Source: Patescibacteria group bacterium
GTDB lineage: Bacteria; Patescibacteriota; Patescibacteriia; UBA1558; S5-K13
Length of the DNA: 29,287 nt
NCBI GenBank assembly: GCA_028703545.1
Contig: JAQVMR010000003.1
Location: forward strand, 1 to 29,287
Reading direction: 5' to 3'
Positions within the stretch are counted from its first letter, which is position 1. The number at the start of each line of letters is the position of its first letter. A program made the position numbers and the translations under genes. Under the pieces are notes generated by a model that was given only the letters and a program-made list of their open reading frames with translations, did not search any database and had not been told where the DNA came from. This document shows positions 1 through 8,527 of the stretch, one piece after another.

Positions 1-1
1 A

Positions 2-1201
2 GCTGAAGATACATTAAAAAGAGTTTTGTCTGGTGAAGATATTACAAAACTAGCGGGGGAATTATCTCAAGATACTGGATCAAAAGACGCTGGTGGAATT
101 GTTGATTTTTATAAAAAAAATTTATTAGATCCAGCTTATGCTGATGTAATTTTTAATAAATTAAAGAACAATCAAACATATAATCAAATAGTAGAAAGTC
201 AATTTGGTTATCATATAATTAAAAAAATAGAAGAACGTGGAACAGGAGATAATAGAGAGGTAAAATCACAGCATATTTTATTTTTAAAACAAAGCGCTGA
301 TTCTCAAGGAACTTGGAATAATACTCAACTTTCAGGAAAACAACTCAAAACATCTAGTGTGACTTTTGATCAGACAACTGGACAGGCAGAAGTTTCATTG
401 GAATTTGATAGTGATGGCGCTCAGTTATTTTCTGATATAACAGAAAGAAATGTAGGAAAACCAGTTGCAATATTTTTAGATGGAGAGGTAATTACAGCAC
501 CTCGTGTTAATGAAAAAATTACCCAGGGAAAAGCTGTAATTTCTGGCAATTTTACACTTGCTGAAGCAAAACAATTATCACAAAGATTAAATGCTGGTGC
601 GCTTCCAGTTCCAGTAAAATTAATTAGTCAACAAACAGTTGGAGCAACACTAGGACAAGAATCATTAAATCAAAGTTTAAAAGCTGGATTGTATGGATTA
701 ATTATCCTAGCTATATTTATAATACTTGTATATAGATTTTTAGGATTAATTGCTGTTATAGCACTTACTATTTATGGTGTAGTTGCTGCTGCAATATTTG
801 AATCAATCCCTATAACACTTACGCTTTCCGGAATAACTGGTTTTATTATGTCATTTGGTATGGCAGTTGATGCTAATGTTTTGATATTTGAAAGAACAAA
901 AGAAGAAATAAAAACCGGTAAAAATCTAACATTTGCACTAAAAGAGGGATTCAAACGTTCATGGCCATCAATAAGAGATTCTAATGTTTCAACCCTTATT
1001 ACATGTGTGATACTTTTATATCTTGGTTCTAGTACGATAAAAGGTTTTGCAATAACATTAGCTATTGGTGTTTTGATGTCTATGTTTAGCGCAATAACAA
1101 TAACAAGAACATTTTTGATGCTTTTTGTAAGAGACAAAATGGAAAAATATACTTGGTTTTTCGGAGTATCAAAAAAACAAATTAAAAATAATAAGCAATA
1201 A
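2..1201 (+). CDS. secD: Protein translocase subunit SecD with upstream parvulin-like segment (5' partial)
   Basis: SecD works with SecF in the membrane beside SecYEG, using the proton gradient to help pull exported proteins across. The frame is open to the left edge, so the true start and first membrane helix lie outside. The C-terminal part is classic SecD: a GKPVAIFLDGEVITAP stretch, GALPVPVKL, then about five membrane helices containing GMAVDANVLIFER and the SIRDSN motif. Ahead of it, roughly the first 80 visible residues read like the second half of a PpiC/parvulin rotamase: SKDAGGIVDFY, then QFGYHIIKKIEER. I therefore infer a peptidyl-prolyl isomerase domain inserted in or fused to the SecD periplasmic region; the rest of it lies off the edge. 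secF follows after 4 bases. The SecD call is very sure; the rotamase call is good but based on half a domain. Confidence 0.95.
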   Translation, partial: AEDTLKRVLSGEDITKLAGELSQDTGSKDAGGIVDFYKKNLLDPAYADVIFNKLKNNQTYNQIVESQFGYHIIKKIEERGTGDNREVKSQHILFLKQSADSQGTWNNTQLSGKQLKTSSVTFDQTTGQAEVSLEFDSDGAQLFSDITERNVGKPVAIFLDGEVITAPRVNEKITQGKAVISGNFTLAEAKQLSQRLNAGALPVPVKLISQQTVGATLGQESLNQSLKAGLYGLIILAIFIILVYRFLGLIAVIALTIYGVVAAAIFESIPITLTLSGITGFIMSFGMAVDANVLIFERTKEEIKTGKNLTFALKEGFKRSWPSIRDSNVSTLITCVILLYLGSSTIKGFAITLAIGVLMSMFSAITITRTFLMLFVRDKMEKYTWFFGVSKKQIKNNKQ

Positions 1202-1205
1202 TCAT

Positions 1206-2207
1206 ATGAGAAATTTGGAAATAATTAAAAATTCAAAGTATTTTTTGGGAATATCAATTACATTAATAGTTTTAAGTATTCTATCTGTGGCTATATTTGG
1301 ATTAAAATTGGGGACTGATTTTACTGGTGGATCAATGCTTATAGTAGAGTTTAAAGACATTGAGAGGCCAAGTATTTCTGATATCAATCAAGTTTTAGAA
1401 GAAATTCCAATTGAAAAAGCACAAATTCAACCAATGGGAAATAATCAATATGCAATAAAAATGCCAAATATTACAGAAGAACAACATCAAATAATTTTAT
1501 CTAAACTTGGTCAAAAATTTTCTAAAGCAGATACAGATACAAAACCACAAACAATTCAAGCAAAAACAGAAGATGGACAAATAATAGATATTCCTATAAA
1601 CGTTGGGATTCAAAATAATAATGTAATAGAACAGAAATTCGATTCAGTTGGTCCAATAATAGGTAATGAATTAAAAGTAAAAGCATTTTGGGCTATAATA
1701 TTGTCTCTTATAGCAATATCGCTTTATATTGCATATGTATTTAGACATGTTTCAATGCCAATTGAATCATGGAAATATGGAGTGGCTTCTCTTATGGCAC
1801 TTGCACACGATATTATAATAACAATTGGAGTATTTGCAGTTTTGGGAAAATTTTTAAATGTTGAGATTGATTCAATGTTTATAACAGCGATGCTTACAAT
1901 TTTGGGTTATTCTATAAATAATACTATTGTTACATTTGATAGAGTTAGGGAAAATTTGCACAAAAAGACCAGTTTAACATTTAAAAACTTAACTAATATA
2001 AGTATTAATGAAACAATCCCAAGATCTTTCAATACATCATTTACATCATTTATAGTCTTAGCAGCAATATTTTTTCTAGGTGGATCCACGATAAAATATT
2101 TTGCTTTTGCTTTAATGATTGGAATTACAGTAGGAACTTATTCATCAATATTTGTTGCATCTTCTATTTTAATAATGTTTTATAACATGAAATTCAAAAA
2201 ATCATAA
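1206..2207 (+). CDS. secF: Protein translocase subunit SecF
   Basis: Partner of SecD in the membrane export motor. The 333-residue protein has an N-terminal membrane helix followed by GTDFTGGS, the SecF-type start of the periplasmic domain. That loop (about residues 40-155) is followed by a C-terminal membrane bundle with TILGYSINNTIVTFDRVREN, the SecF signature in the fourth helix, and a GGSTIKYFAFAL segment. Its length matches ordinary SecF. The ATG lies 4 bases after the secD stop with no Shine-Dalgarno, so the two are probably translationally coupled. A factor-independent terminator follows about 28 bases downstream, so the secD-secF unit ends here. Confidence 0.96.
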   Translation: MRNLEIIKNSKYFLGISITLIVLSILSVAIFGLKLGTDFTGGSMLIVEFKDIERPSISDINQVLEEIPIEKAQIQPMGNNQYAIKMPNITEEQHQIILSKLGQKFSKADTDTKPQTIQAKTEDGQIIDIPINVGIQNNNVIEQKFDSVGPIIGNELKVKAFWAIILSLIAISLYIAYVFRHVSMPIESWKYGVASLMALAHDIIITIGVFAVLGKFLNVEIDSMFITAMLTILGYSINNTIVTFDRVRENLHKKTSLTFKNLTNISINETIPRSFNTSFTSFIVLAAIFFLGGSTIKYFAFALMIGITVGTYSSIFVASSILIMFYNMKFKKS

Positions 2208-2234
2208 ATTTATATTATAATAAATATATCAAAT

Positions 2235-2267
2235 ATAGACCAATATAAACTGGTCTATTTTGTTCTT
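2235..2267 (+). terminator. Rho-independent terminator after secF
   Basis: An 8-bp perfect stem (ATAGACCA 2235-2242 with TGGTCTAT 2251-2258, 8-nt loop) is followed by a T-rich run. It lies just after the secF stop and before the next promoter. Confidence 0.8.
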
Positions 2268-2277
2268 ATAAAATCTC

Positions 2278-2306
2278 TTGACATATTTTTTCATCTATGA
2301 TATTAT
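2278..2306 (+). promoter_or_regulatory. Sigma-70-type promoter for the region-4/HARE gene
   Basis: TTGACA at 2278-2283, a 17-base spacer, then TATTAT at 2301-2306. TGA lies directly before the -10, giving an extended -10. Transcription would start near 2313, leaving a leader of about 83 bases before the ATG at 2396. Confidence 0.8.
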
Positions 2307-2395
2307 ATTCGTATATTAAAAATAAGGCTTAAAAAGCTTGACTTTATGCGTTATTAATATTTAAATAATTTATAAAATTATATTTTTACAAAATT

Positions 2396-3514
2396 ATGTC
2401 AAATGATAAACAATCCATACTAGATAAAATAATTTCTTCTGAAAGGGATTCAGCTATTTTGCAATTTGATCCAAAAGAAGTTGTTTCTGAACTTTTAAAA
2501 GTATTAAATGATAGAGAAAAAGAAATTATTACAAAAAGATATAGTCTAGGAGGCGATAAAAAATTTACTCTCGATGGTATTGGAAAAACTTATAACATCA
2601 CAAGAGAAAGAATTAGACAAATAGAAAATATCGCCATTAAAAAAATGAAAAATATCTCAGATAAGGTAGAGACAATTAAAAAACTTGATAATATCGTAAA
2701 TGATATATTGTCAGAATATTTAGGTATACTTGCTCAGGACAATTTAATACAAAAAATTTTAAGAGACTCTACATCTAATGACGTAAATTATCAATCAACA
2801 AAATTTTTAATAAACAAAATTTTATCTGACAATTATGATATTCATAAAGAAGATGATGATTACTATGAACTTTTAAGATCAAAAAATAATGACTTCGATG
2901 AATTTAATGATGCAATATCAAAAATTATAGAATTGTTTATTAAAAAACAAGAACCGATACATAAATCAAATTTGTGGCAAACCTACTCGGATGAGAGAGA
3001 TATAAATTTTAATAGCGATAAAATAAATGAAAATATTTTACTAGAATTTTTAAATGCCAGTAAAAAAATTAAACAAAATCCACTTGGAGAATTAGGATTA
3101 ACTGATTGGAAATCAATTATTCCAAAAAGAATGAGTGATAAAATTTTTTTAGTAATGAAGAACTACAACAAGCCCATGCATTTTAGAGAAATTGCTGATG
3201 AAATTAATAAAATGGGTTTTGATAAAAAATCAGCACATCCAGCAACAGTTCATAATGAATTAATACTCGATGATAAATATGTTCTAGTTGGTCGCGGAAT
3301 TTATGCTCTTAAAAAATGGGGATACGAATCTGGTAAGGTTTCGGAAATGGTCGAGAGGGTTTTACAAGAAAATGGACCAATGAAAAAAGATGATTTAATT
3401 AATGAGGTATTAAAGAAAAAATTAGTTAAAAAAACAACAGTGAATTTAGCAATTATAAACAATAAGAGTATAAAAAAGAATTCTGACGGGAAATACTATT
3501 TAGAAGAAAAATAA
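2396..3514 (+). CDS. Sigma-70 region-4-like / HARE-HTH DNA-binding protein
   Basis: A probable transcription regulator that contacts RNA polymerase or DNA. Residues about 27-90 match sigma-70 region 4: LNDREKEIITKRYSLGG, then FTLDGIGKTYNITRERIRQIEN, the recognition helix-turn-helix. Sigma regions 2 and 3 are absent, so it should not open promoters alone. Residues about 250-372 contain a segment like the HARE-HTH fold (MHFREIADEINKMGFDKKSAHPA, then VLVGRGIYALKKWGYESG), the winged-helix type also found in the delta subunit of Firmicute RNA polymerase, followed by a second helix-turn-helix-like stretch. The middle (about 95-245) is acidic and lysine-rich and unrecognised. It has its own strong promoter and appears monocistronic. 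The partner polymerase role is inference; a promoter-specific activator or repressor is equally possible. Confidence 0.75.
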   Translation: MSNDKQSILDKIISSERDSAILQFDPKEVVSELLKVLNDREKEIITKRYSLGGDKKFTLDGIGKTYNITRERIRQIENIAIKKMKNISDKVETIKKLDNIVNDILSEYLGILAQDNLIQKILRDSTSNDVNYQSTKFLINKILSDNYDIHKEDDDYYELLRSKNNDFDEFNDAISKIIELFIKKQEPIHKSNLWQTYSDERDINFNSDKINENILLEFLNASKKIKQNPLGELGLTDWKSIIPKRMSDKIFLVMKNYNKPMHFREIADEINKMGFDKKSAHPATVHNELILDDKYVLVGRGIYALKKWGYESGKVSEMVERVLQENGPMKKDDLINEVLKKKLVKKTTVNLAIINNKSIKKNSDGKYYLEEK

Positions 3515-3517
3515 AAA

Positions 3518-3546
3518 TTCAACAACTACAATATTTGTGATATAAT
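3518..3546 (+). promoter_or_regulatory. Probable promoter of the 3617-14119 gene run
   Basis: A perfect TATAAT (3541-3546) preceded by TGA (extended -10) sits 17 bases after a weak TTCAAC (3518-3523). Predicted start is near 3553, about 64 bases before the next ATG. The -35 matches only three of six bases, so activity would lean on the extended -10. Confidence 0.55.
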
Positions 3547-3579
3547 TAATAGTGTTCTTATGGGAACGCTATTAATTTT
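3545..3579 (+). terminator. Hairpin, probable terminator overlapping the promoter
   Basis: A 13-bp stem (3545-3557 with 3564-3576, one G-U pair, 6-nt loop) is followed by a short T run. It lies 30 bases after the region-4/HARE stop. Its 5' arm overlaps the -10 box and predicted start of the next promoter, so only the upstream transcript would carry the full stem. Confidence 0.55.
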
Positions 3580-3616
3580 ATACATAGTCGTATAAAAACA
3601 AAAATAGGAAAACAAA

Positions 3617-5197
3617 ATGACAATTTCAATAGACTATAATTATTTATATAGTGTCTTAGATATATTTAGACATAACCCAATTTATATATTGGGAATTTTG
3701 ATATACAGGGGCGCTTGGTTATTGGCCCTAGTTTCTTTATTTTGGGGACTTTATTTTGCCAATTTTGAAAAAAAGAGAAGGAGTTTTATAAATAATTACG
3801 AGTATTCAATGATTGCCATTGATGTTCCAAAAAATAATGAGCAGAATACTAAAGCAATTGAAGAATTATTTAATACAATTCATGGTATAAAACATGGTAG
3901 AACAAACTGGGCTAAGTATGTTCAGGGAAGCCAACAACTCTGGATTAGCTTAGAAATTGTAAGTATTGAGGGCTATATTCAATATTTAGTAAGAGCACCA
4001 TCATACTACATGGGAACAATTATTTCAACAATTTATGCTCATTATCCAGAAGCAGAAATTACAGAAGTTGAAGATTATATGTCTCTTATTCCTGATAATT
4101 TACACACAAAAGAAGCCAAATATAAACCATTCTTGATGGACATTTTCTTTAAAAAAGATGATTTTTATCCCATAAAAACCTTTTCTGATTTTGAACATGG
4201 TCTATCTCAGACATTTGTAGATCCTCTAGCGTCACTACTTGAAATAATGAGTAAAATTGGGCCTGGAGAATTTTTAAGTATTGTGATACTTGCAAGACCA
4301 TCCGACAATAAAGCACTAATTGGTGGTGGGGAAAAAACAATTGGTGGGCTAATGGGAAGAGCCTCAAAAAGCACTTCGGGTTTTACAGATAAAGTTTTTA
4401 AAAATATTGATTGGACTATTGATTATCTAAGTGAAACCATTTATAAACTATGGGGAGATGTAAAAGACGAAAAGGATATTGCCGCGACCCTTAATCTACT
4501 TACATCAAGAGAAAAAGCAACAATTGCTGCTATTGAGAACAAATTAAATAAATTAATATATGAGGTAAAAATAAAAACCTGTTATCTTGCTCCCGCTGAT
4601 AAATACACACCAGCCAAAGGAAGGTGGACAATACAGGGATTCTTCAAACAATTTGAAAATTTTAATCAATTTGATTTTAAAAAAAATACTGATCCTGATT
4701 ATTGGAAAACAGAACAAAGAAAAAAAATGCTTACAAAAAGTTATGTAAGAAGATTTAAATTACGCGATACATTTGAAAGTAAATCCTTATTTTTATCCAC
4801 AGAAGAACTTGCTACTTTATATCATTTTCCAACAATTACTGTTAAAGCTCCTATGATAAGAACAACAACCACAAAAACAGTTGAGCCACCAAGTGATTTA
4901 CCGCTTGAATCACAAATTGAATCAGGCTTTGTAAAAAATAATATTATTGATGAAAAATTGAAAAATAATGAACCAATAACCCTAAAAGACCTGCAAGAAC
5001 CAGTAAATATTGATATGGATAATAAAAGATTCGAAGCGAAGTTTGCAAAAGATAAAAATGAGAAAAATAAATTCATAAAAGAATTTAAACAAGATGAAGA
5101 TAATAAAAAATTTAATAATGTTATAATAAATAATCAACAAAAAACTAATAATATTATTGATAACAATCCACCAGATAATTTACCAATAATAGAATAA
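3617..5197 (+). CDS. Conserved membrane-anchored protein paired with a VirD4-like ATPase
   Basis: Function not recognised with certainty. The 526-residue protein has one or two N-terminal hydrophobic helices (about residues 20-50), then a large soluble domain. This carries QLWISLEIVSIEGYIQYLVR and a YAHYPEAEITEVEDY stretch, which resembles N-terminal regions of conjugation or HerA-type systems where IYAQYP-like motifs are common. From about residue 430 the tail is low-complexity, rich in Asn, Asp, Lys and Glu. The ATPase gene follows after 27 bases, so the pair probably works as one machine, with this protein as the membrane partner and the next as the motor. An AGGAA-like stretch lies ahead of the ATG. 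A role in DNA or protein transfer is inference. Confidence 0.6.
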   Translation: MTISIDYNYLYSVLDIFRHNPIYILGILIYRGAWLLALVSLFWGLYFANFEKKRRSFINNYEYSMIAIDVPKNNEQNTKAIEELFNTIHGIKHGRTNWAKYVQGSQQLWISLEIVSIEGYIQYLVRAPSYYMGTIISTIYAHYPEAEITEVEDYMSLIPDNLHTKEAKYKPFLMDIFFKKDDFYPIKTFSDFEHGLSQTFVDPLASLLEIMSKIGPGEFLSIVILARPSDNKALIGGGEKTIGGLMGRASKSTSGFTDKVFKNIDWTIDYLSETIYKLWGDVKDEKDIAATLNLLTSREKATIAAIENKLNKLIYEVKIKTCYLAPADKYTPAKGRWTIQGFFKQFENFNQFDFKKNTDPDYWKTEQRKKMLTKSYVRRFKLRDTFESKSLFLSTEELATLYHFPTITVKAPMIRTTTTKTVEPPSDLPLESQIESGFVKNNIIDEKLKNNEPITLKDLQEPVNIDMDNKRFEAKFAKDKNEKNKFIKEFKQDEDNKKFNNVIINNQQKTNNIIDNNPPDNLPIIE

Positions 5198-5224
5198 TCC
5201 CGTTATGAAAACGGTTATAAAAAT

Positions 5225-6832
5225 ATGAAAAGGGAAGATGTAACACTTCTAGGAATAACAAACTTTAGGGGTCAAGCAAAAAAATTCGGAATAAAAACTG
5301 ATGACAGAAGACGTCATATGTATTTTATTGGAAAAACTGGTATGGGAAAATCTGTTCTTATTGAAAATATGGTAATCCAAGATATTTTAAATGGTCATGG
5401 TGTAGCTTTAGTTGATCCACATGGGGATTTAGTTGAAAAAATTCTAAATTTTATACCTCCAAACAGGATTAATGATGTTGTTTATTTTAATCCATCAGAT
5501 TTTGATTATCCTATTGCCTTTAATGTTCTAGAAAATGTTGATGTAACAAAAAGACATTTAATTGCATCTGGACTTCTTGGCGTATTTAAAAAAATTTGGG
5601 CGGACTCTTGGGGCCCAAGATTAGAATATGTTTTAAATAATGCAATTATGGCATTACTTGAATATCCGGGTGCAACATTACTTGGAATCATGAGAATGCT
5701 TGTTGATAAAAAATACAGAGACAAGGTTGTAAAAAATATAACAGATCCAGTTGTGAAATCATTTTGGGTTGATGAATATGATAAATATCCACAAAAATTT
5801 CAAGCTGAAGCGATCGCTCCTATTCAAAATAAAGTTGGAAGATTTTTATCAACACCACTTACTAGAAATATAGTAGGACAAGTAAAATCTTCTATTGATA
5901 TAAGAAATATTGTAGATAGTAACAAAATATTACTCATGAATCTATCAAAAGGAAGAATAGGTGAGGATAATTCAGCTCTTCTTGGCGCCATGATAATTAC
6001 AAAAATTCAACTTGCTATTATGAGTAGAGTTGATATGCCAGAAGAAGAAAGAAAAGATTTTTATTTATATGTTGATGAATTTCAAAATTTTGCAACAGAT
6101 TCTTTTTCTAATATATTATCAGAGGCTAGAAAGTATCGTTTAAATTTAATTGTTGCTCATCAATATATAGAACAATTAAGTGAATCCGTAAGGGCTGCAA
6201 TATTTGGAAATGTGGGTACTATGGTAATTTTTAGGATTGGTGCGGCTGATGCAGAGTTTTTGGAAAAAGAGTTTGAGCCATATATAGATCATGAAGATTT
6301 AGTAAATTTAACTAAGTATAGAATATATATTAAATTAATGATTGATGGAGTTGCTTCAAATCCATTTCAAGCAACAACACTTGCTCCAATGCCAATTCCT
6401 GAAAACGGTCTAGAAATAGGAGAAAAGGTTATAAGGGTGTCTCGTGAAAGATATACAACCTCTCGTGAAATAGTTGAAACAAAAATAGCAAAATGGAGTG
6501 GTATGTTATCAGAAGAAGACGAGGAAGAAGAAAATGCTACACTTGAAGAAAGAATAGAAAAATTAAAAACTGAAAATAAAAAAACACAATTACAAACAAA
6601 AAATAATAAAGAATTATTTCCTACAAAATGTGATGAATGTGCAAAAGAAATTACAGTACCATTTAAACCAGACGGGATAAGGCCTGTTTATTGTAATGAA
6701 TGTTTTAATAAAAAAAAGTCTGAAAGAGAAGAAAAAGATAAAGATAAACAATCAAAGTCTTTGAGTTTAGAGCAGGCTTTTAATGTAGATGATGAAGATG
6801 ATGATTATGAACCATTACATAAAGAAAGATAA
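5225..6832 (+). CDS. VirD4/TraG-like P-loop ATPase with C-terminal zinc ribbon
   Basis: A hexameric-type DNA-pump or coupling-protein ATPase of the HerA/FtsK-VirD4 class. Walker A is GKTGMGKS (residues 36-43), followed by VALVDPHGDLVEKIL. Walker B is YLYVDEFQNF (about 280-289), then NLIVAHQYIEQL, the post-Walker-B sensor motif of this family. No membrane helices are seen, unlike classic VirD4, which fits a membrane partner supplied by the upstream gene. After an acidic linker (about 430-460) comes a four-cysteine zinc ribbon: C469, C472, C490 and C493, with PFKPDGIRPVYC between the pairs. The next gene starts 4 bases after the stop. The ATPase class is sure; the substrate (DNA, or a protein or pilin) is not shown by sequence. 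Confidence 0.85.
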   Translation: MKREDVTLLGITNFRGQAKKFGIKTDDRRRHMYFIGKTGMGKSVLIENMVIQDILNGHGVALVDPHGDLVEKILNFIPPNRINDVVYFNPSDFDYPIAFNVLENVDVTKRHLIASGLLGVFKKIWADSWGPRLEYVLNNAIMALLEYPGATLLGIMRMLVDKKYRDKVVKNITDPVVKSFWVDEYDKYPQKFQAEAIAPIQNKVGRFLSTPLTRNIVGQVKSSIDIRNIVDSNKILLMNLSKGRIGEDNSALLGAMIITKIQLAIMSRVDMPEEERKDFYLYVDEFQNFATDSFSNILSEARKYRLNLIVAHQYIEQLSESVRAAIFGNVGTMVIFRIGAADAEFLEKEFEPYIDHEDLVNLTKYRIYIKLMIDGVASNPFQATTLAPMPIPENGLEIGEKVIRVSRERYTTSREIVETKIAKWSGMLSEEDEEEENATLEERIEKLKTENKKTQLQTKNNKELFPTKCDECAKEITVPFKPDGIRPVYCNECFNKKKSEREEKDKDKQSKSLSLEQAFNVDDEDDDYEPLHKER

Positions 6833-6836
6833 AAAT

Positions 6837-7790
6837 ATGAAAAATATAAACAAAATAATAGCTGATATAAAATCAGTCAAAATTCAAGGAGCTACAAGTG
6901 TATCTAGGGCAACATTGGATATTTTTGAAGGTTTATGTGTTAGATATAAAAAATTGGATATAAAAAAATTTGAAAAAAAATTTTTTTCTGAATGTCATAA
7001 GATTACAGAACTTCGCGCGACAGAACCAATGGCAAGAAATGCACTTAAATTTATTGAAAATAAATATTATAATAGAATATTTGATACAACCCAAGAAGCT
7101 ATTTTAAATATTAGACAATTAATTAAATTATTTAGAGAATTGATTTTAAAAACAGAGAGTCGAATTATAAAAAATGGAGCCAGTTTGATAAACAAAGATG
7201 ACAGAATTTTAACTCATTGTCACTCATCTATTGTTGAAAAAATATTAATTTCTCAGAAAAACAAAAAAATATCAGTTTATAATACAGAGGCGCGTCCACT
7301 CATGCAGGGAAGAATTACTTCAAAAAAATTAATTCAAAATGGTATAAAAACAACAATGATTGTTGATTCAGCTGCAGAATTTTTTATTTCGAATCATTCC
7401 GGAGATTTAAAAATGGATAAAGTAATGCTTGGCTGTGATGCTATTTCAATAGATGGATCAGCAATAAATAAAATTGGCTCTTATGGAATTTCTCTTGCCT
7501 GTAAAACAAACAAAATCCCTTTTTATGTAGCAGGAACATTGTTAAAGCTTGATTCTCAAAATACAGTAAATATTGAAATAAGAAACATCAATGAAGTTTG
7601 GAAAAATCCCATTTCAAAAAAATTAAATATTATAAATATTGCTTTTGATTATATTCCAAGTGAGTATATTAGTGGAATAATATGTGAATTCGGAGTTATA
7701 GAGCCACATGAAGTAAATAATTATATAGAAAAATATTATCCTTGGCTTTTTGATAAAAAAGTACAATTAATTAAACTAGATAAAATATGA
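6837..7790 (+). CDS. Ribose-1,5-bisphosphate isomerase (eIF2B-like family)
   Basis: Converts ribose-1,5-bisphosphate to ribulose-1,5-bisphosphate, the RuBisCO substrate. From the ATG at 6837 it has 317 residues, matching archaeal e2b2-type isomerases. C128 in LTHCHSS and D201 in GCDAISIDGSAINKIGS fall at the motifs of the catalytic Cys and Asp of the Thermococcus enzyme. EARPLMQGR and the final YIPSEYISGIICEFG block also fit. An in-frame ATG at 6789 would add 16 Met/Lys-rich residues and overlap the ATPase gene, so I prefer 6837. The stop overlaps the next start (ATGA). The same fold includes methylthioribose-1-phosphate isomerase; RuBisCO and AMP phosphorylase three and four genes downstream decide the call. 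Confidence 0.88.
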   Translation: MKNINKIIADIKSVKIQGATSVSRATLDIFEGLCVRYKKLDIKKFEKKFFSECHKITELRATEPMARNALKFIENKYYNRIFDTTQEAILNIRQLIKLFRELILKTESRIIKNGASLINKDDRILTHCHSSIVEKILISQKNKKISVYNTEARPLMQGRITSKKLIQNGIKTTMIVDSAAEFFISNHSGDLKMDKVMLGCDAISIDGSAINKIGSYGISLACKTNKIPFYVAGTLLKLDSQNTVNIEIRNINEVWKNPISKKLNIINIAFDYIPSEYISGIICEFGVIEPHEVNNYIEKYYPWLFDKKVQLIKLDKI

Positions 7791-8515
7791 ATTTTGAGAA
7801 TAAAATAGTACTGATAACTGGTGCCTCAAGTGGAATTGGAAAAGCAACTGCATTAATGTTTGCAAATAATGGGGCAGAAGTTATAATTACATACAATAAA
7901 AATAAAAAAGGTGGGGATAATACAATAAATAAGATTCAGAAACTTGGGAAAAAAGCAATCGCAATAAAAACAGACATAACGAATGAAAAACAAATAAAAA
8001 ATCTTTTAAATATTGCAATAAAAAAATATAAGAAAATAGATATTTTAGTAAATAATGTTGGTGGTTATATAGTTGCAGATGAATGGGATAAATCAATAAA
8101 AGAATGGCGAAAAACTTTTGAATTAAATTTATTTGGAATGATGAATGTTTCAAAATATACGGCCCAAATATTTATAAATCAAAAATCTGGAATAATAATA
8201 AATATTTCATCTAGAATGGGTTTAAATGGACAATATGATGCGATTGCTTATTCAGCTTCAAAAGCTGGAGTAATAAATGTAACTCAATCCTATGCAAAAC
8301 TTTTATCTTCATTTGGAAGAGCAAATTCAATATGTCCAGGACCTGTAAAAACTGGCTATTGGCTCGAGGCACCGAGAGAAGAACTAGAAGAAACATTACA
8401 AAATATGCCTGGTCATAAATTAATTGAACCAGAAAAAATTGCGGAAAAAATATTATTTCTTGCATCTGATGAAGCAAAAAATATCAATGGACAAAACTTT
8501 CAAATTAATGAATAA
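7787..8515 (+). CDS. Short-chain dehydrogenase/reductase (FabG-like), first of two
   Basis: An NAD(P)-dependent oxidoreductase of the classical SDR family, 242 residues. It has the TGASSGIG cofactor loop (11-18), D63, NNVGG (89-93), N114, Ser 141/142, and Y155 with K159 in YSASKAG, so the catalytic tetrad is intact. The C terminus INGQNFQINE resembles the usual SDR ending. It starts inside the isomerase stop (ATGA), which implies translational coupling with the RuBisCO pathway. FabG-like similarity alone does not set the substrate: fatty-acid synthesis is unlikely to be the main job because no other fab genes are nearby. A sugar, polyol or nucleotide-sugar substrate is possible. Confidence 0.85.
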   Translation: MNFENKIVLITGASSGIGKATALMFANNGAEVIITYNKNKKGGDNTINKIQKLGKKAIAIKTDITNEKQIKNLLNIAIKKYKKIDILVNNVGGYIVADEWDKSIKEWRKTFELNLFGMMNVSKYTAQIFINQKSGIIINISSRMGLNGQYDAIAYSASKAGVINVTQSYAKLLSSFGRANSICPGPVKTGYWLEAPREELEETLQNMPGHKLIEPEKIAEKILFLASDEAKNINGQNFQINE

Positions 8516-8527
8516 AATTATTAAAAA

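Noticed and set aside
6789..6836. An upstream in-frame ATG that would lengthen ribose-1,5-bisphosphate isomerase by 16 residues.
   Set aside because: The added stretch is Met/Lys-rich, overlaps the acidic tail of the ATPase gene and is not part of the family; ATG 6837 starts four bases after the previous stop and gives the usual length.
7788..7790. UGA recoded to glycine, as in some CPR lineages.
   Set aside because: UGA ends the isomerase in a normal ATGA overlap, right at the family's usual length, and I found no case where reading through UGA would be needed.
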